Assembly: GCA_002495905.1 (NCBI GenBank)
Contig: DAHJ01000022.1
Location: 1 to 64,000 of the forward strand
Direction of reading: 5' to 3'
DNA from: Thaumarchaeota archaeon UBA223
GTDB lineage: Archaea > Thermoproteota > Nitrososphaeria > Nitrososphaerales > UBA57
Length of the DNA stretch: 64,000 nt
The translations under genes and the position numbers were made by a program. The number at the start of each line of letters is the position of its first letter. Position 1 is the stretch's first letter. The notes beneath the pieces were generated by a model, which ran no database searches, was not told where the DNA came from, and saw only the letters and a list, made by a program, of their open reading frames with translations. Shown piece after piece: positions 18,057-27,131 of this stretch.

Positions 18057-18269
18057 TTTAAGACGTTCACCTTCTTTGATTTTTGACAGAAACATCTGAC
18101 GAACTATTGCAGTACTGAGTAAATACATAGAAATTCCAAAGAATATACCCATATTAGCGTCTGGATTGTCAGATGTAAAACCAAGAAAGCCAGCAGAAAA
18201 ACCAGAAATTATGCCAAAAGCGACTCTTATCCAGAAAATCATATTAAATACAAAGTTAGAATCAGACAT
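17979..18269 (-). CDS. Small three-span membrane protein, possibly EMC6-like
   Basis: The 96-residue protein has three hydrophobic spans: FWIRVAFGIISGFSAGFLGF (12-31), MGIFFGISMYLLSTAIV (about 40-56) and FTTGIGSFIGLFLFTWIIY (about 73-91). The pattern of an Arg just before span 1 and small residues (G/S) inside it resembles the EMC6/Rab5-interacting family described in archaea. The resemblance is by eye and weak. Its 3' end overlaps the preceding plus-strand gene by 78 bases; both translations look like natural proteins. Confidence 0.62.
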   Translation of the reverse strand: MSDSNFVFNMIFWIRVAFGIISGFSAGFLGFTSDNPDANMGIFFGISMYLLSTAIVRQMFLSKIKEGERLKLFTTGIGSFIGLFLFTWIIYNTFFI

Positions 18270-18299
18270 GTTAATAATTTAATATAAAAATACAAGAAG

Positions 18300-18307
18300 A
18301 TATAAAA
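18300..18307 (+). promoter_or_regulatory. TATA box for rqcH
   Basis: ATATAAAA is centred about 33 bases before the rqcH ATG at 18337, consistent with initiation about seven bases before the start codon. The 67-base gap holds no other clear element. Confidence 0.38.
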
Positions 18308-18336
18308 CTATATGAATAATATTAATTGGGATTCGA

Positions 18337-20232
18337 ATGGAATTATCATCGATCGAACTATTCAAGATAATTTCTATATTGAATAAGGAAATAGAATCAG
18401 ACAATTTGTATTTGAATAATATCTATCAAGTTATGAATGATTCATATTTATTTAAGTTACATCAAGTAGGAAAACCAAAGAAATACGTTATGATAAATCC
18501 AAAAATTGGAATATGGGCGTCAAAATATGATATAGAAAAAGACGAATCTACAGGATATGTAACATCATTGAGAAAGAATTTACTCAGGGCAAGATTGATT
18601 AAATTTGAACAGCCACCAGGTGAGAGAATATGCATAATGCATTTTGAAACAAAGAAAGGAAAGAGAAAAGTGATTTGTGAATTCTTTAGAGAAGGTAACA
18701 TAGTCGTAGTAGATGAAAATAATAAAATTTTATCATGTTTAAAAAAATTAAAAGTTCGTCATAGAGAAATATTTCCTGGAAACATATATGAATTTCCTCC
18801 TTTAAGAGCTACATCAATAGAGAATTTTGAAATAGAAGATTTAAAGAGTATTTATGAAACAGATTTAGAAATAGCAAAGTGGATCGGAAGGAATTATTCT
18901 TTATCAAAGAAATATATTGAAGAAATACTTGAAAAGACAGATATAGATAAGAAAAAAGAATGTAATAAATTATCAAGTGAAGAAGTAAATAGATTAGAAA
19001 AAGAGATATTAGAATTAGTTAAGATAATAAAATCTCATGATTTAAATGTCTGGGTTGCAAAAGATGGAGAATTAATTGAAGATATTTCATTGATAAATTT
19101 GGATCATAGTAAAGAAAAGAAATATTACGAGTCAGAGTCAATGATGGATGAATTAGACAGTTATATAACCTTGAATTTATCAAAGGATCAAACAGTAATC
19201 AAACAAGAACCAATTAATAAGAAGATAATTGAACTAGAAAAATCTATTAAATCTCAGGAAGAAGCGTATAATAATAACAAGAATAAAGCAATAGAATTAA
19301 GAGATTTAGCAATAGAACTGAGTAAAGCAAATTCATATAATGAAATTTTGACTGGAAAGGAGATAGAGATAATCAATTATAGGAGTAATATAATTAAAAT
19401 ACCGTTTATTGACTCAGAGTTAGAGATTGATAAAGAAATTTCAGCTATAAAGTTATCTTCTTTATGTTTTGATCAGGCTAAATTACTAGAAAGGAAGATT
19501 AAATCAATAGAAATTGCTTCATTGAAATTAAAAAAGGATCTTGACAAGATTAGGAAAAAAAGAGAAGTGCAAGAAGAGAATAAATCGTCAATCAAAATTA
19601 AAGAAGAAACATTATGGTTTGAGAAGTTTAGATGGTTTATTTCATTAGAAGGAGATTTAGTAATTGGAGGTAGAGATTCACAATCTAATGTTAATATAAT
19701 TAAGAAATATGCAAAACAAAATGATTTGGTTTTTCATTCGGAAATTGTCGGATCCCCATTTTTCATTATAAAAGAAGGAGTAAGTGATACAACTATAACG
19801 GAGATTGCTACGGCAACTGCTTCATTCAGTAGAGCATGGAAATCAGAAAGTTCTGTTGATGTTTATTATGTCAGATATGAACAAGTAAAGAAAGGAGCTC
19901 CTAGTGGAATGTCAATGCCAAAAGGTAGTTTTATGATAGAGGGTAAAAAAACTATATTAAAAAAAGTGAAATTAGAATTAGCAATAGGTGCAGTAATTCA
20001 TAATGGAAGACATACAATCATGAGTGGACCTATAGATGCAGTAATGAGAAAAGCATCAGCATATGTAATTATACGACCAGGAAAACGAAAATCATCAGAT
20101 ATTGCAAAGCTAATAAAAAATGATTTTATTTCAAAATTAGATAACGATATATCAGAAATATACAAAGGAAAATCAATTGATGAATATTTACGAGTATTGC
20201 CGCCTGGAGGGGCAGAAATAGTAGATAATTAG
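18337..20232 (+). CDS. rqcH: RqcH / NEMF family ribosome quality-control factor
   Basis: Binds stalled large ribosomal subunits carrying peptidyl-tRNA and directs C-terminal tailing. Across 631 residues the NFACT layout is visible: NFACT-N (1-170, with YLNNIYQV, LRKNLLRARL, GERICIMHFE and LLSCLKKLKVRHREIFPG-like segments), a helical middle with coiled coil (about 290-430), then the NFACT-R domain from about 425 with WFEKFRWFISLEGDLVIGGRD, FHSEIVGSPFFII and the SRAWKS segment, ending in KKGAPSGMSMPKGSFMI. pyrC follows 13 bases downstream. Confidence 0.93.
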   Translation: MELSSIELFKIISILNKEIESDNLYLNNIYQVMNDSYLFKLHQVGKPKKYVMINPKIGIWASKYDIEKDESTGYVTSLRKNLLRARLIKFEQPPGERICIMHFETKKGKRKVICEFFREGNIVVVDENNKILSCLKKLKVRHREIFPGNIYEFPPLRATSIENFEIEDLKSIYETDLEIAKWIGRNYSLSKKYIEEILEKTDIDKKKECNKLSSEEVNRLEKEILELVKIIKSHDLNVWVAKDGELIEDISLINLDHSKEKKYYESESMMDELDSYITLNLSKDQTVIKQEPINKKIIELEKSIKSQEEAYNNNKNKAIELRDLAIELSKANSYNEILTGKEIEIINYRSNIIKIPFIDSELEIDKEISAIKLSSLCFDQAKLLERKIKSIEIASLKLKKDLDKIRKKREVQEENKSSIKIKEETLWFEKFRWFISLEGDLVIGGRDSQSNVNIIKKYAKQNDLVFHSEIVGSPFFIIKEGVSDTTITEIATATASFSRAWKSESSVDVYYVRYEQVKKGAPSGMSMPKGSFMIEGKKTILKKVKLELAIGAVIHNGRHTIMSGPIDAVMRKASAYVIIRPGKRKSSDIAKLIKNDFISKLDNDISEIYKGKSIDEYLRVLPPGGAEIVDN

Positions 20233-20245
20233 GAAGGAAATGTAC

Positions 20246-21505
20246 ATGGATGTGAATATAATTAATGGAAGAGTGTGGATAAACGGAAATCTAGAAGAAG
20301 CAAATATATCAATTAATAATGGGAAAATATCAAAACTGACAAATAAGGAAAATATACAAGAAGCTGATGAGACAATCGATGCAAAAGAAAACATAGTTTT
20401 TCCTGGATTTGTGGATGTGCATACACACCTAAGAGATTCAGAGTTTTCTTATAAAGAAGATTTTGATTCAGGGACTAAAGCGGCAATAGCAGGTGGATTC
20501 ACAACAATTTTAGATATGCCAAACACGAACCCTCCCATAACTAATGTAGCAGAATTGAATAACAGACAAAAACGTGCAAATAATAATATTTTTTGCAATG
20601 TCGGATTTTATTGTTCGCCTGTGAATGCAAATGATATAAATGAATTAAAAATATCAAATGCAATTGGATATAAAATATATTTACACAAACCATTTCCAGA
20701 TCAAGATTTGTCAGACAAAAATTTAATTGAAATTATGTATAAGATAAAAGAAAACAACGGAATATTAGCAATACATGCAGAGGATCATAATTGGTTTGAT
20801 GGAATTATCCATACTAATGAAGCAGAGATTAAAGCAATAAAGAGAATTACAGATTTAGCAAAATTAACAAAATGTAAAATACATTTTGTGCATGTTTCGA
20901 CAAAAGAGGGGTTAGGCATAATTAAACAGAATAAAAAAGAATTAGATGTTTCATGTGAAGCAACTCCACATCATACAATTTTAAACACAGATAAAATAAA
21001 AGGTAGAGAATATTATTGTGAACCACCTTTAAGAGATAAAGAAAATCAAGAATCAATTCTCAACAGTATAATAGAAGGAGACATAGATATGATAGCTACA
21101 GATCATGCACCTCATTCAATACAAGATAAAAAAGAAGGAAAGCCAGGTTTTTCAGGTTTAGAAATTACTGCCCCTTTGATAATCGATTTATACAAAAAAG
21201 ATAAGATTACTTTAAAGAGAATATATGAGATTTTAGTATGGAATCCAATTATGAGATTTGGGATAAAGAATAGAGGAAAAATAAAAGAAGGCTATATTGC
21301 AGATTTAGTAGTTTTTGATGAGAATAAGGAGCAAATAATCAATGTTAACAAGTTCTTTTCTAAAGGAAAGAATTCACCATTTGATGGAATGAAGATAACA
21401 GGTTCAATTACAAAGACAATAGTGAATGGAAAGATGGTATTTGATGGAAAGAACATAATTAATTCAGGTATGGGTAAAGTATTACAGAATCAATTAGATT
21501 TTTAG
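20246..21505 (+). CDS. pyrC: Dihydroorotase
   Basis: Third step of pyrimidine synthesis, cyclising carbamoyl-aspartate. The 419-residue amidohydrolase shows the metal-binding VDVHTHLRD (about 57-65), the active-site DMPNTNPP, HAEDH, FVHVST and the ATDHAPH with the downstream GKPGFSGLE, all typical of class I dihydroorotases. I choose ATG 20246 rather than the in-frame ATG two codons earlier because AGGAAGG at 20231-20237 is then at proper distance. Allantoinase is the paralogous alternative; pyrimidine context (pyrG elsewhere) is neutral. Confidence 0.93.
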   Translation: MDVNIINGRVWINGNLEEANISINNGKISKLTNKENIQEADETIDAKENIVFPGFVDVHTHLRDSEFSYKEDFDSGTKAAIAGGFTTILDMPNTNPPITNVAELNNRQKRANNNIFCNVGFYCSPVNANDINELKISNAIGYKIYLHKPFPDQDLSDKNLIEIMYKIKENNGILAIHAEDHNWFDGIIHTNEAEIKAIKRITDLAKLTKCKIHFVHVSTKEGLGIIKQNKKELDVSCEATPHHTILNTDKIKGREYYCEPPLRDKENQESILNSIIEGDIDMIATDHAPHSIQDKKEGKPGFSGLEITAPLIIDLYKKDKITLKRIYEILVWNPIMRFGIKNRGKIKEGYIADLVVFDENKEQIINVNKFFSKGKNSPFDGMKITGSITKTIVNGKMVFDGKNIINSGMGKVLQNQLDF

Positions 21506-21514
21506 TATTTTTGT

Positions 21515-22672
21515 TTGAGTGATAACATGAGGGAAAAGAAAGTATATTTTCCAACATTTGGATCAGGAGTAGGACACGCAAGTAGAGCTTCCATAATTGC
21601 AAGTTCTTTAGAAGATAATTTTTCTTATAGATTTAGTTCGTTTAAAGATGGTTATGAATTTCTAGTGGCAAATAAATTTCAGTGTAAAGATATTTATCCT
21701 TTAGATATATCATGGAAAAAAGATGGAAAAGTTTCAACAACAAAGACAATAATAAGGTCTCCATTATTATCAGGAATTTTTTTATATCATCTGAAAGAAG
21801 AGTATGGTTTTTTAAAAAAATACCAACCAGACTTAGTATTTAGTGATTCCAGATTATCACCAATATTATGTGCTAATAAACTAAAAATTCCATCAATGGT
21901 AATTCTAAATCAGATCAAGCTATTGGTTGAGATTAGAGATAAAAGAAGGAAAAGATTAGAAACATTAAATGGTCGAATTTTAGGGAAGTTTTGGGATTAT
22001 GCAAATGAGATATTCATTCCAGATTTACCTCCTCCCTATACAATATGTAAAGAGAATATAGAAGGAGTAGATTCAATAAAAGATAAAATAACATATATTG
22101 GATTTATATCGAGACGACCAGACAAGAAGAAGAGATATTCAATAGTTAATGAATTAGACATCGATAAAGACAAAAAAACAATATATGTTCAAATTAGTGG
22201 TCCAAAACAATCTAGGCTCAGCGTATATCAAAGAATAATTAGACAAATTGAACCAATAAAGAATGAATATAACATAATAATTTCAAAGGGAGATCCAAAT
22301 GGAACTTCAAAACCGAAAAAAATGGAATATTGGACAGAATTTGAATGGTGTCCATGGATAGAGATGTTTGAGATATCTGATTGTGTAGTAATGCGAGGTG
22401 GTCATTCTACTATTGGAAATGCAATATCAGCAGGTAAGCCATCAATAATAATTCCAATAGAAAATCAGAGTGAACAAATACAAAATGCAATAAGAGTAAA
22501 CGAATTAGATTTAGGAATTCATATGATAGATGATAACGAATCTTTGGTTAGAAACATCAAATCAGTATTAAATGAAAGTCGATATAAAAATGCTACAAAG
22601 AAGTTCAAAGAATTGTCGAGTGAATATAATGGAATAGAGATATGTAAAGAAAAGATCAAAGAATATTCATGA
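21515..22672 (+). CDS. GT28/MurG-like glycosyltransferase
   Basis: A GT-B fold transferase of 385 residues. The N-terminal half has the glycine-rich FGSGVGHASRASIIASSL (about 16-33), and the C-terminal half the nucleotide-sugar site region VMRGGHSTIGNAISAGKPSIIIP (about 294-316, with GGHST matching the GGxxT/E of GT28). No membrane span is evident. The donor and acceptor cannot be read from sequence. The start is TTG 21515 or ATG 21527. It converges on the next gene with no base between the two stop codons. Confidence 0.8.
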   Translation: MSDNMREKKVYFPTFGSGVGHASRASIIASSLEDNFSYRFSSFKDGYEFLVANKFQCKDIYPLDISWKKDGKVSTTKTIIRSPLLSGIFLYHLKEEYGFLKKYQPDLVFSDSRLSPILCANKLKIPSMVILNQIKLLVEIRDKRRKRLETLNGRILGKFWDYANEIFIPDLPPPYTICKENIEGVDSIKDKITYIGFISRRPDKKKRYSIVNELDIDKDKKTIYVQISGPKQSRLSVYQRIIRQIEPIKNEYNIIISKGDPNGTSKPKKMEYWTEFEWCPWIEMFEISDCVVMRGGHSTIGNAISAGKPSIIIPIENQSEQIQNAIRVNELDLGIHMIDDNESLVRNIKSVLNESRYKNATKKFKELSSEYNGIEICKEKIKEYS

Positions 22673-23548
22673 TTATTTTTTGTTAGAAAATTTCTTTTCT
22701 AATTTGATTAATTCATCGTAATTAACAATTTTATTAAATTTATCAAAAGGTATTAACTGGTCTTCAATTCCAACTGAAGTTTGATGTTTTTTAAGGTAAG
22801 ATAAGGAATCAAATATAGCTTTAGCAGACGAGTATAATGATGTTAAAGGAAATAAAATGATTTTGAATCCAATATTTTTTGCCTCTTCCATTGTAATTAA
22901 GGGAGTACTTCCTCCTTCAAGTTGATTTAATAATAAAGGTAATTTTACTTGTTTTGCAATAAGTTCTAGTTCATCAATTTTATTAGGAGCTTCGATGAAT
23001 AATACGTCCGCACCTGCTTTATGATAACGTTTGACTCTATCGATAGCTTGTTCGACACCTTCAATAGCAAGACTGTCAGTACGGCCAACAATAACCAGAT
23101 CAGATTTTTCTTCTTTACGACTTTGTGATGCAGCTTTTATTTTAGATTCCATTTCATCTATTGGAATAACCGCTTTACCTTTCATATGTCCGCATTTTTT
23201 TGGCCATACTTGATCTTCTAAAATAAGTCCTGAAGCACCAGAACGAATGTAATCTTTAACAGTTCTCATAGTATTCAAAGAATTTCCATATCCAGTATCA
23301 GCATCGGCAACTACAGGAATATCAATGGAATTGCAAATATTAGAAACTCTTTCTTTCATTTCAGAGAAGCTTACTAAACCTATATCAGGGACCCCTAGTA
23401 GAGTTGCAGCAGTACCATAACCTGTATGAAAAACTGCTTTAAATCCAACTTGTTGTGCAATTTTCGCACTTAATGCATCATATATTCCAGGTACCAATAT
23501 GGGTTCATTAGTTTCAAGAAGTTTACGTAAAGAGTTCGGTTTACCCAT
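22673..23548 (-). CDS. Isocitrate lyase / PEP mutase superfamily lyase
   Basis: A 291-residue TIM-barrel lyase of the 2-methylisocitrate lyase/oxaloacetate decarboxylase group. It shows PGIYDALSAKIAQQVGFKAV, the Mg-binding VVADADTGYGN, and LEDQVWPKKCGHMKGK with the KKCGH catalytic-Cys motif of isocitrate and methylisocitrate lyases, then IVGRTDSLA. The phosphonate-type mutase signature (EDK followed by NS) is absent. The exact substrate is open; 2-methylisocitrate cleavage is one option. It is divergent from the rhomboid gene. Confidence 0.82.
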   Translation of the reverse strand: MGKPNSLRKLLETNEPILVPGIYDALSAKIAQQVGFKAVFHTGYGTAATLLGVPDIGLVSFSEMKERVSNICNSIDIPVVADADTGYGNSLNTMRTVKDYIRSGASGLILEDQVWPKKCGHMKGKAVIPIDEMESKIKAASQSRKEEKSDLVIVGRTDSLAIEGVEQAIDRVKRYHKAGADVLFIEAPNKIDELELIAKQVKLPLLLNQLEGGSTPLITMEEAKNIGFKIILFPLTSLYSSAKAIFDSLSYLKKHQTSVGIEDQLIPFDKFNKIVNYDELIKLEKKFSNKK

Positions 23549-23597
23549 ATTCTACATTAATGTTAGTCATTATTAATTATAACATATAATAAACTAA

Positions 23598-23608
23598 TAT
23601 TTTATTAT
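23598..23608 (+). promoter_or_regulatory. TATA-like element for the rhomboid gene
   Basis: ATATTTTATTA is centred about 29 bases before the rhomboid ATG at 23632, so the transcript would have almost no leader. The 83-base divergent gap is otherwise AT-rich without clear repeats. Confidence 0.33.
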
Positions 23609-23631
23609 ACAAGGATAATATTGAGATAGTT

Positions 23632-24255
23632 ATGGAATTTAATGAAGATAATTATAGACGATCAAGAATCCCACAAACTACATGGACTATTCGATTTATA
23701 GTTATATCAATCGTATTTTTTGTATTGCAAAATATTCTTGGGCCAGAAATTTGGCAATATTTTGCATTCTTTCCAGCATTAGCAATAAAATGGCCTTGGA
23801 CTTTAATAACATCGGTATTTCTACATGCAGATTTTAATCACCTATTATTCAACATGTTTGCATTGTTTTTCTTTGGTTCATATCTTGAGAGATTACTTGG
23901 AAGTAATAGATTTCTAATAATTTTCATAGCAGCAGGAATAGTTGGAAATATTGGATATTTCGTGACTGCCCCCAATAACATGATTCCCGCAATAGGTGCA
24001 TCGGGTGCTGCATATGGATTAATGGGAACATTAGCAGTACTTGCGCCATTTATGTCAGTATATGTTTGGGGTCTTCTTCCTGTACCAATGGTAATATTAA
24101 CAGCAGGTTATGCATTTGTTGATATAATTGGTTTAACTTCTCCATCAGGAATAGCTCATGGAGCTCATCTAGCAGGATTAATAGTAGGAGTAGCTTTTGG
24201 ATTATATTTACGTCCTTATTTTGGTTACCGAAGACAAAGAGATATAGACATGTAA
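23632..24255 (+). CDS. Rhomboid family intramembrane serine protease
   Basis: Six-span membrane protease of 207 residues. Catalytic positions are visible: Ser124 in GASGAAYG and His179 in HGAHLAG, plus the oxyanion-region HADFNHLLFNM starting at His65 and the loop-1 WPWTLITSVFLH. Spans cover most of 20-195, and the C-terminus is basic (YRRQRD). It cleaves single-span membrane proteins within the bilayer; the substrate is unknown. It directly abuts the convergent GT2 gene. Confidence 0.93.
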   Translation: MEFNEDNYRRSRIPQTTWTIRFIVISIVFFVLQNILGPEIWQYFAFFPALAIKWPWTLITSVFLHADFNHLLFNMFALFFFGSYLERLLGSNRFLIIFIAAGIVGNIGYFVTAPNNMIPAIGASGAAYGLMGTLAVLAPFMSVYVWGLLPVPMVILTAGYAFVDIIGLTSPSGIAHGAHLAGLIVGVAFGLYLRPYFGYRRQRDIDM

Positions 24256-25398
24256 TTATTTTTTTGTATAAGCTCGATCACGCCAAACAAATTTAGAATT
24301 TGAATAAATTTTGAACACAGATATAATTATATTAAGAAATAGAATAAAATTGGTAAATGGTTGAAATAGAATATAGAATTTTGAATGTCGAATATCAGTA
24401 AATTCAATAAGATATGACATGGCCATAAATGAAATTGTGAAAAAAATTAGAATTGAATAGAATAAGTTGAACGAATTTACAAAAATAAGTAATAAATAAG
24501 GAAAAACAAGGCCAATAAAGGCAAAGAATATTGAAAATAGTCCAATAATAAAATTTAATTCAATAAATGAAGTAGAAGTAGCACGTTGTATGGCATCGAG
24601 ATTATTAGAATATCCTACATTAGAATAAGTAGAGACAAGACTATTGGAACGTACAAGTCTTAGATTAAAACCAGAATTCTTAACAAGTTCTCCTAATGAT
24701 TTGTCTTCAACAAAAGATGACTTAACACTTTCATGACCTCCTATAGAATCATATGTTTGTTTCTTAATTAGAATAAATGCGCCAATAAGATATGCAATTG
24801 GAGTGTGTTTTGAATTTAGAAATAAAGGAGAATATACAATGTTAATCATAGAAATTAAAATTGGAAGGATAAGTTTTCCCCAGAAGTCAGGACATATTAA
24901 TTGTGGTAAAGTAGTAAGTACATCTAGATTATTCTGTTGCATATATGAAAAAGATGATAGAACTGAATTAGAATGATGTTCAGTATCTGCGTCGATAAAT
25001 AATAAAATGGAACCATTAGATTTTTTATATCCTTTATGACATGCATAGTTTTTTCCAACCCAATCAGGATTATCATGATTTATTTTTACAATAGAGAATC
25101 GATCATCGTTTTGACAGAATTTTTTTGTAATTTCATATGTATCATCTGTAGAATTATCATCAACAATAATTACTTCATAATTACTATAACTTTGATTTTT
25201 TATAGATTGTAAACAACGTTTGATATTGCTACTTTCATTTCGTGCGGGAATTATAATTGATATTAGGGGTTGAGACAAAGTTTCAGTTTTTAATTTTAAT
25301 TTATCAATTTTGAAATAACTAAATATTCTAAAAAGAAGAATTATTAACCAAGATAATGTAATTACAGGGATAACAAATTCAACAAATGTATAGAGCAT
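24256..25398 (-). CDS. Membrane-bound family 2 glycosyltransferase
   Basis: GT2 enzyme of about 380 residues with a hydrophobic N-terminal anchor (5-30), a GT-A catalytic domain starting ISIIIPARNESSNIKRCLQS, the nucleotide-binding EVIIVDDNSTDDT, the metal-binding LLFIDADTEH, and the later SFVEDKSLGE acceptor-site segment, followed by three or so membrane spans (290-370). The pattern resembles lipid-linked GT2 enzymes of the carotenoid/hopanoid-glycosylating type. A GTG three bases upstream of ATG 25398 is an alternative start. Acceptor is unknown. Confidence 0.83.
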   Translation of the reverse strand: MLYTFVEFVIPVITLSWLIILLFRIFSYFKIDKLKLKTETLSQPLISIIIPARNESSNIKRCLQSIKNQSYSNYEVIIVDDNSTDDTYEITKKFCQNDDRFSIVKINHDNPDWVGKNYACHKGYKKSNGSILLFIDADTEHHSNSVLSSFSYMQQNNLDVLTTLPQLICPDFWGKLILPILISMINIVYSPLFLNSKHTPIAYLIGAFILIKKQTYDSIGGHESVKSSFVEDKSLGELVKNSGFNLRLVRSNSLVSTYSNVGYSNNLDAIQRATSTSFIELNFIIGLFSIFFAFIGLVFPYLLLIFVNSFNLFYSILIFFTISFMAMSYLIEFTDIRHSKFYILFQPFTNFILFLNIIISVFKIYSNSKFVWRDRAYTKK

Positions 25399-25421
25399 CA
25401 CATTATTATCAAGAATTTGAA

Positions 25422-25448
25422 TTATTTATCTAACAAGGTTTATTTATT
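25422..25448. promoter_or_regulatory. Divergent TATA boxes for the GT2 and PAS genes
   Basis: Two elements fit leaderless transcripts in opposite directions. On the minus strand GATAAATAA (25422-25430) is centred about 27 bases before the GT2 start. On the plus strand TTTATTTATT (25439-25448) is centred about 26 bases before ATG 25469 of the PAS gene. The second supports choosing ATG 25469 over the in-frame GTG at 25460. Confidence 0.42.
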
Positions 25449-25468
25449 ACCATAGTACAGTGGTAATT

Positions 25469-25804
25469 ATGAGTGAACAAAATTTTCCAGTATCTGGAAT
25501 AGCATGTGATTTACAAGGAACTATAACCGAATTTGGCAAAGGTGCTGAAGAATTATTCGGGTATACAAAAGAAGAATTAATAGGAAAAGGTAATGTAGGA
25601 ATGTTTCATATAGAAGAAAACTTGCAAACATTAGTTCCTTTATTGCTTAAAACTGCTTCAGAAAAAGGAGAATGGGAAGACATAGTAGAATTAGTACGAA
25701 AAGACGGATCTCACTTCAAAGGAAGATTAAATGTCAAACCATTAATGGAAGATGGTCAACAAATTGGTTTTATGGGTAAAACAGAGTTTGTTGAGAACGT
25801 CTAA
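25469..25804 (+). CDS. Single PAS-domain protein
   Basis: The 111 residues form one PAS/PAC domain: GIACDLQGTITEFGKGAEELFGYTKEELIGK, a short linker, then EDIVELVRKDGSHFKGRLNVKPLMEDGQQIGFMG. No kinase, cyclase or DNA-binding domain is attached, so it would act by protein contact or as a small sensor. The Cys near residue 13 is the only one. The start follows the leaderless promoter. It precedes a prenyltransferase gene by 18 bases; a functional link is not evident. Confidence 0.88.
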   Translation: MSEQNFPVSGIACDLQGTITEFGKGAEELFGYTKEELIGKGNVGMFHIEENLQTLVPLLLKTASEKGEWEDIVELVRKDGSHFKGRLNVKPLMEDGQQIGFMGKTEFVENV

Positions 25805-25822
25805 AAAGAATTAGGTGATTAA

Positions 25823-26803
25823 TTGAAATTAGAAGTCTGGGCAAAAGAATTAAGGATTCCATTTCTCAGCCTTCCAGCAATTTTTGTGCCACTAGGAATA
25901 ACTGTAGCTTTACTAGACGGCTATTTTAATTTAGTTTATGGCATACTAACATTAATTGGAATTGTCTGCTTGCATGCAAGTGTTAATGTCTTAAATGATT
26001 ATTTTGATTTCAAGAGTGGAATAGACACAACTACAACACCAACACCGTTTAGTGGTGGAAGTAGAGTATTACCAGAAAAACTTTTAGAGCCAAGGAGTGT
26101 TCTGATTGGCGGAATTATTTTATTGGCAATTGGATCATTAATAGGATTGTATTTCTTATATGTATTTAATTTCCCGTTATTACTAATTGCTATTATTGCA
26201 ATTGCAATTATTTCAGCAGTAGCATATTCACCATTACTATCAACAATCGGATTAGGAGAAGTTTTTGTATTTTTGAATTTCGGTCCGTTATTATTCACAG
26301 GTATATACTATATTCAAAGTGGTGGATTAATCACTACAGAACCAATCATTGTTGGATCAATTGTAGGATTAATGACTACCGGAATACTTTACATTAATGA
26401 ATTTCCAGATACAGATGCTGATAAATCAAAAGGAAGATTTCATTTAGTTGCAAGATTAGGAAAAGAAAAAGCCGTAGGATTATATAATATAATAATGGGA
26501 TTAAGTTACGTTATCATAGTCATAGGAGTAATTTCATCATTTGTAATTGGAGTAGGAATTCCACCTACATGCATTATAGCATTAGGTACTTTTTCATTAA
26601 CTCCAAAAGGAAATTTCCGAACCGCTTCAAAAATTTTAAGTAAAGAATATGATAAAATAATGGAATTAATCCCTGCTATGGGAAATACTGTAATGACAAC
26701 AATACAAACTGGAGTACTGTTATTGGTAGGTTATTTAATTTGGTATTTCTTATCAATTTATTTCCCTGGAACAACAACAATTCTTCCTGGAAATATCAGC
26801 TAA
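25823..26803 (+). CDS. UbiA-family prenyltransferase
   Basis: Integral membrane prenyltransferase, 326 residues, eight to nine spans. The first Asp-rich motif is NDYFDFKSGID (58-68) and the second is EFPDTDADKSKGR (about 193-205); both coordinate Mg and the prenyl diphosphate. The NDYFDxxxGxD form is typical of MenA-like enzymes (1,4-dihydroxy-2-naphthoate prenyltransferase), so quinone synthesis is a reasonable guess; archaeal lipid or haem-O prenylation are alternatives. TTG 25823 is the apparent start. Confidence 0.85.
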   Translation: MKLEVWAKELRIPFLSLPAIFVPLGITVALLDGYFNLVYGILTLIGIVCLHASVNVLNDYFDFKSGIDTTTTPTPFSGGSRVLPEKLLEPRSVLIGGIILLAIGSLIGLYFLYVFNFPLLLIAIIAIAIISAVAYSPLLSTIGLGEVFVFLNFGPLLFTGIYYIQSGGLITTEPIIVGSIVGLMTTGILYINEFPDTDADKSKGRFHLVARLGKEKAVGLYNIIMGLSYVIIVIGVISSFVIGVGIPPTCIIALGTFSLTPKGNFRTASKILSKEYDKIMELIPAMGNTVMTTIQTGVLLLVGYLIWYFLSIYFPGTTTILPGNIS

Positions 26804-26856
26804 TCTTTAAAAAACCAACAATAAAGATTATATCGAAGAAGTCATTTCTGATTACT

Positions 26857-27126
26857 ATGAGACAATTTAGAATTGTAGCAGAACAATCTAAAAAAGCATT
26901 TGAAGAAGAATTAAATAAACTATCAGAAGATGGATGGGAAATAATCCATTATGGAAGTTCAGTGAGTGTTGGTTCAACGCGCTCCAATACAGTAGTATTA
27001 TTCAGTGCTGTATTAGAAAAAGAAAAAATTGTTTCTGCAAAGAGAAAATCTAAGTCTTCGTCAAGTAAGAAAAAAGTACCTGCAAAAACAGTTATTGATT
27101 CTACTCCAAATACAAATGAGTTTTAA
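26857..27126 (+). CDS. DUF4177-like small basic protein
   Basis: I choose ATG 26857, giving 89 residues starting MRQFRIVAEQ; the in-frame upstream extension to 26740 lies inside the prenyltransferase gene and translates to unlikely sequence. Residues 1-55 resemble DUF4177 (alternating strands, LNKLSEDGWEIIHYG motif), and the C-terminal 35 residues are Lys/Ser-rich and probably disordered. A TATA-like TTTAAAAA about 45 bases upstream suggests its own promoter. Function unknown. Confidence 0.75.
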   Translation: MRQFRIVAEQSKKAFEEELNKLSEDGWEIIHYGSSVSVGSTRSNTVVLFSAVLEKEKIVSAKRKSKSSSSKKKVPAKTVIDSTPNTNEF

Positions 27127-27131
27127 TTAGA

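Noticed and set aside
22673..23548. PEP mutase starting a phosphonate pathway, as in marine Nitrosopumilus methylphosphonate synthesis
   Set aside because: The KKCGH motif is that of isocitrate/methylisocitrate lyases. The mutase EDK...NS signature is absent and no phosphonopyruvate decarboxylase or MpnS gene is nearby.
26740..26856. Upstream extension of the DUF4177-like protein
   Set aside because: It lies within the prenyltransferase gene and the gap; the fold begins at ATG 26857.
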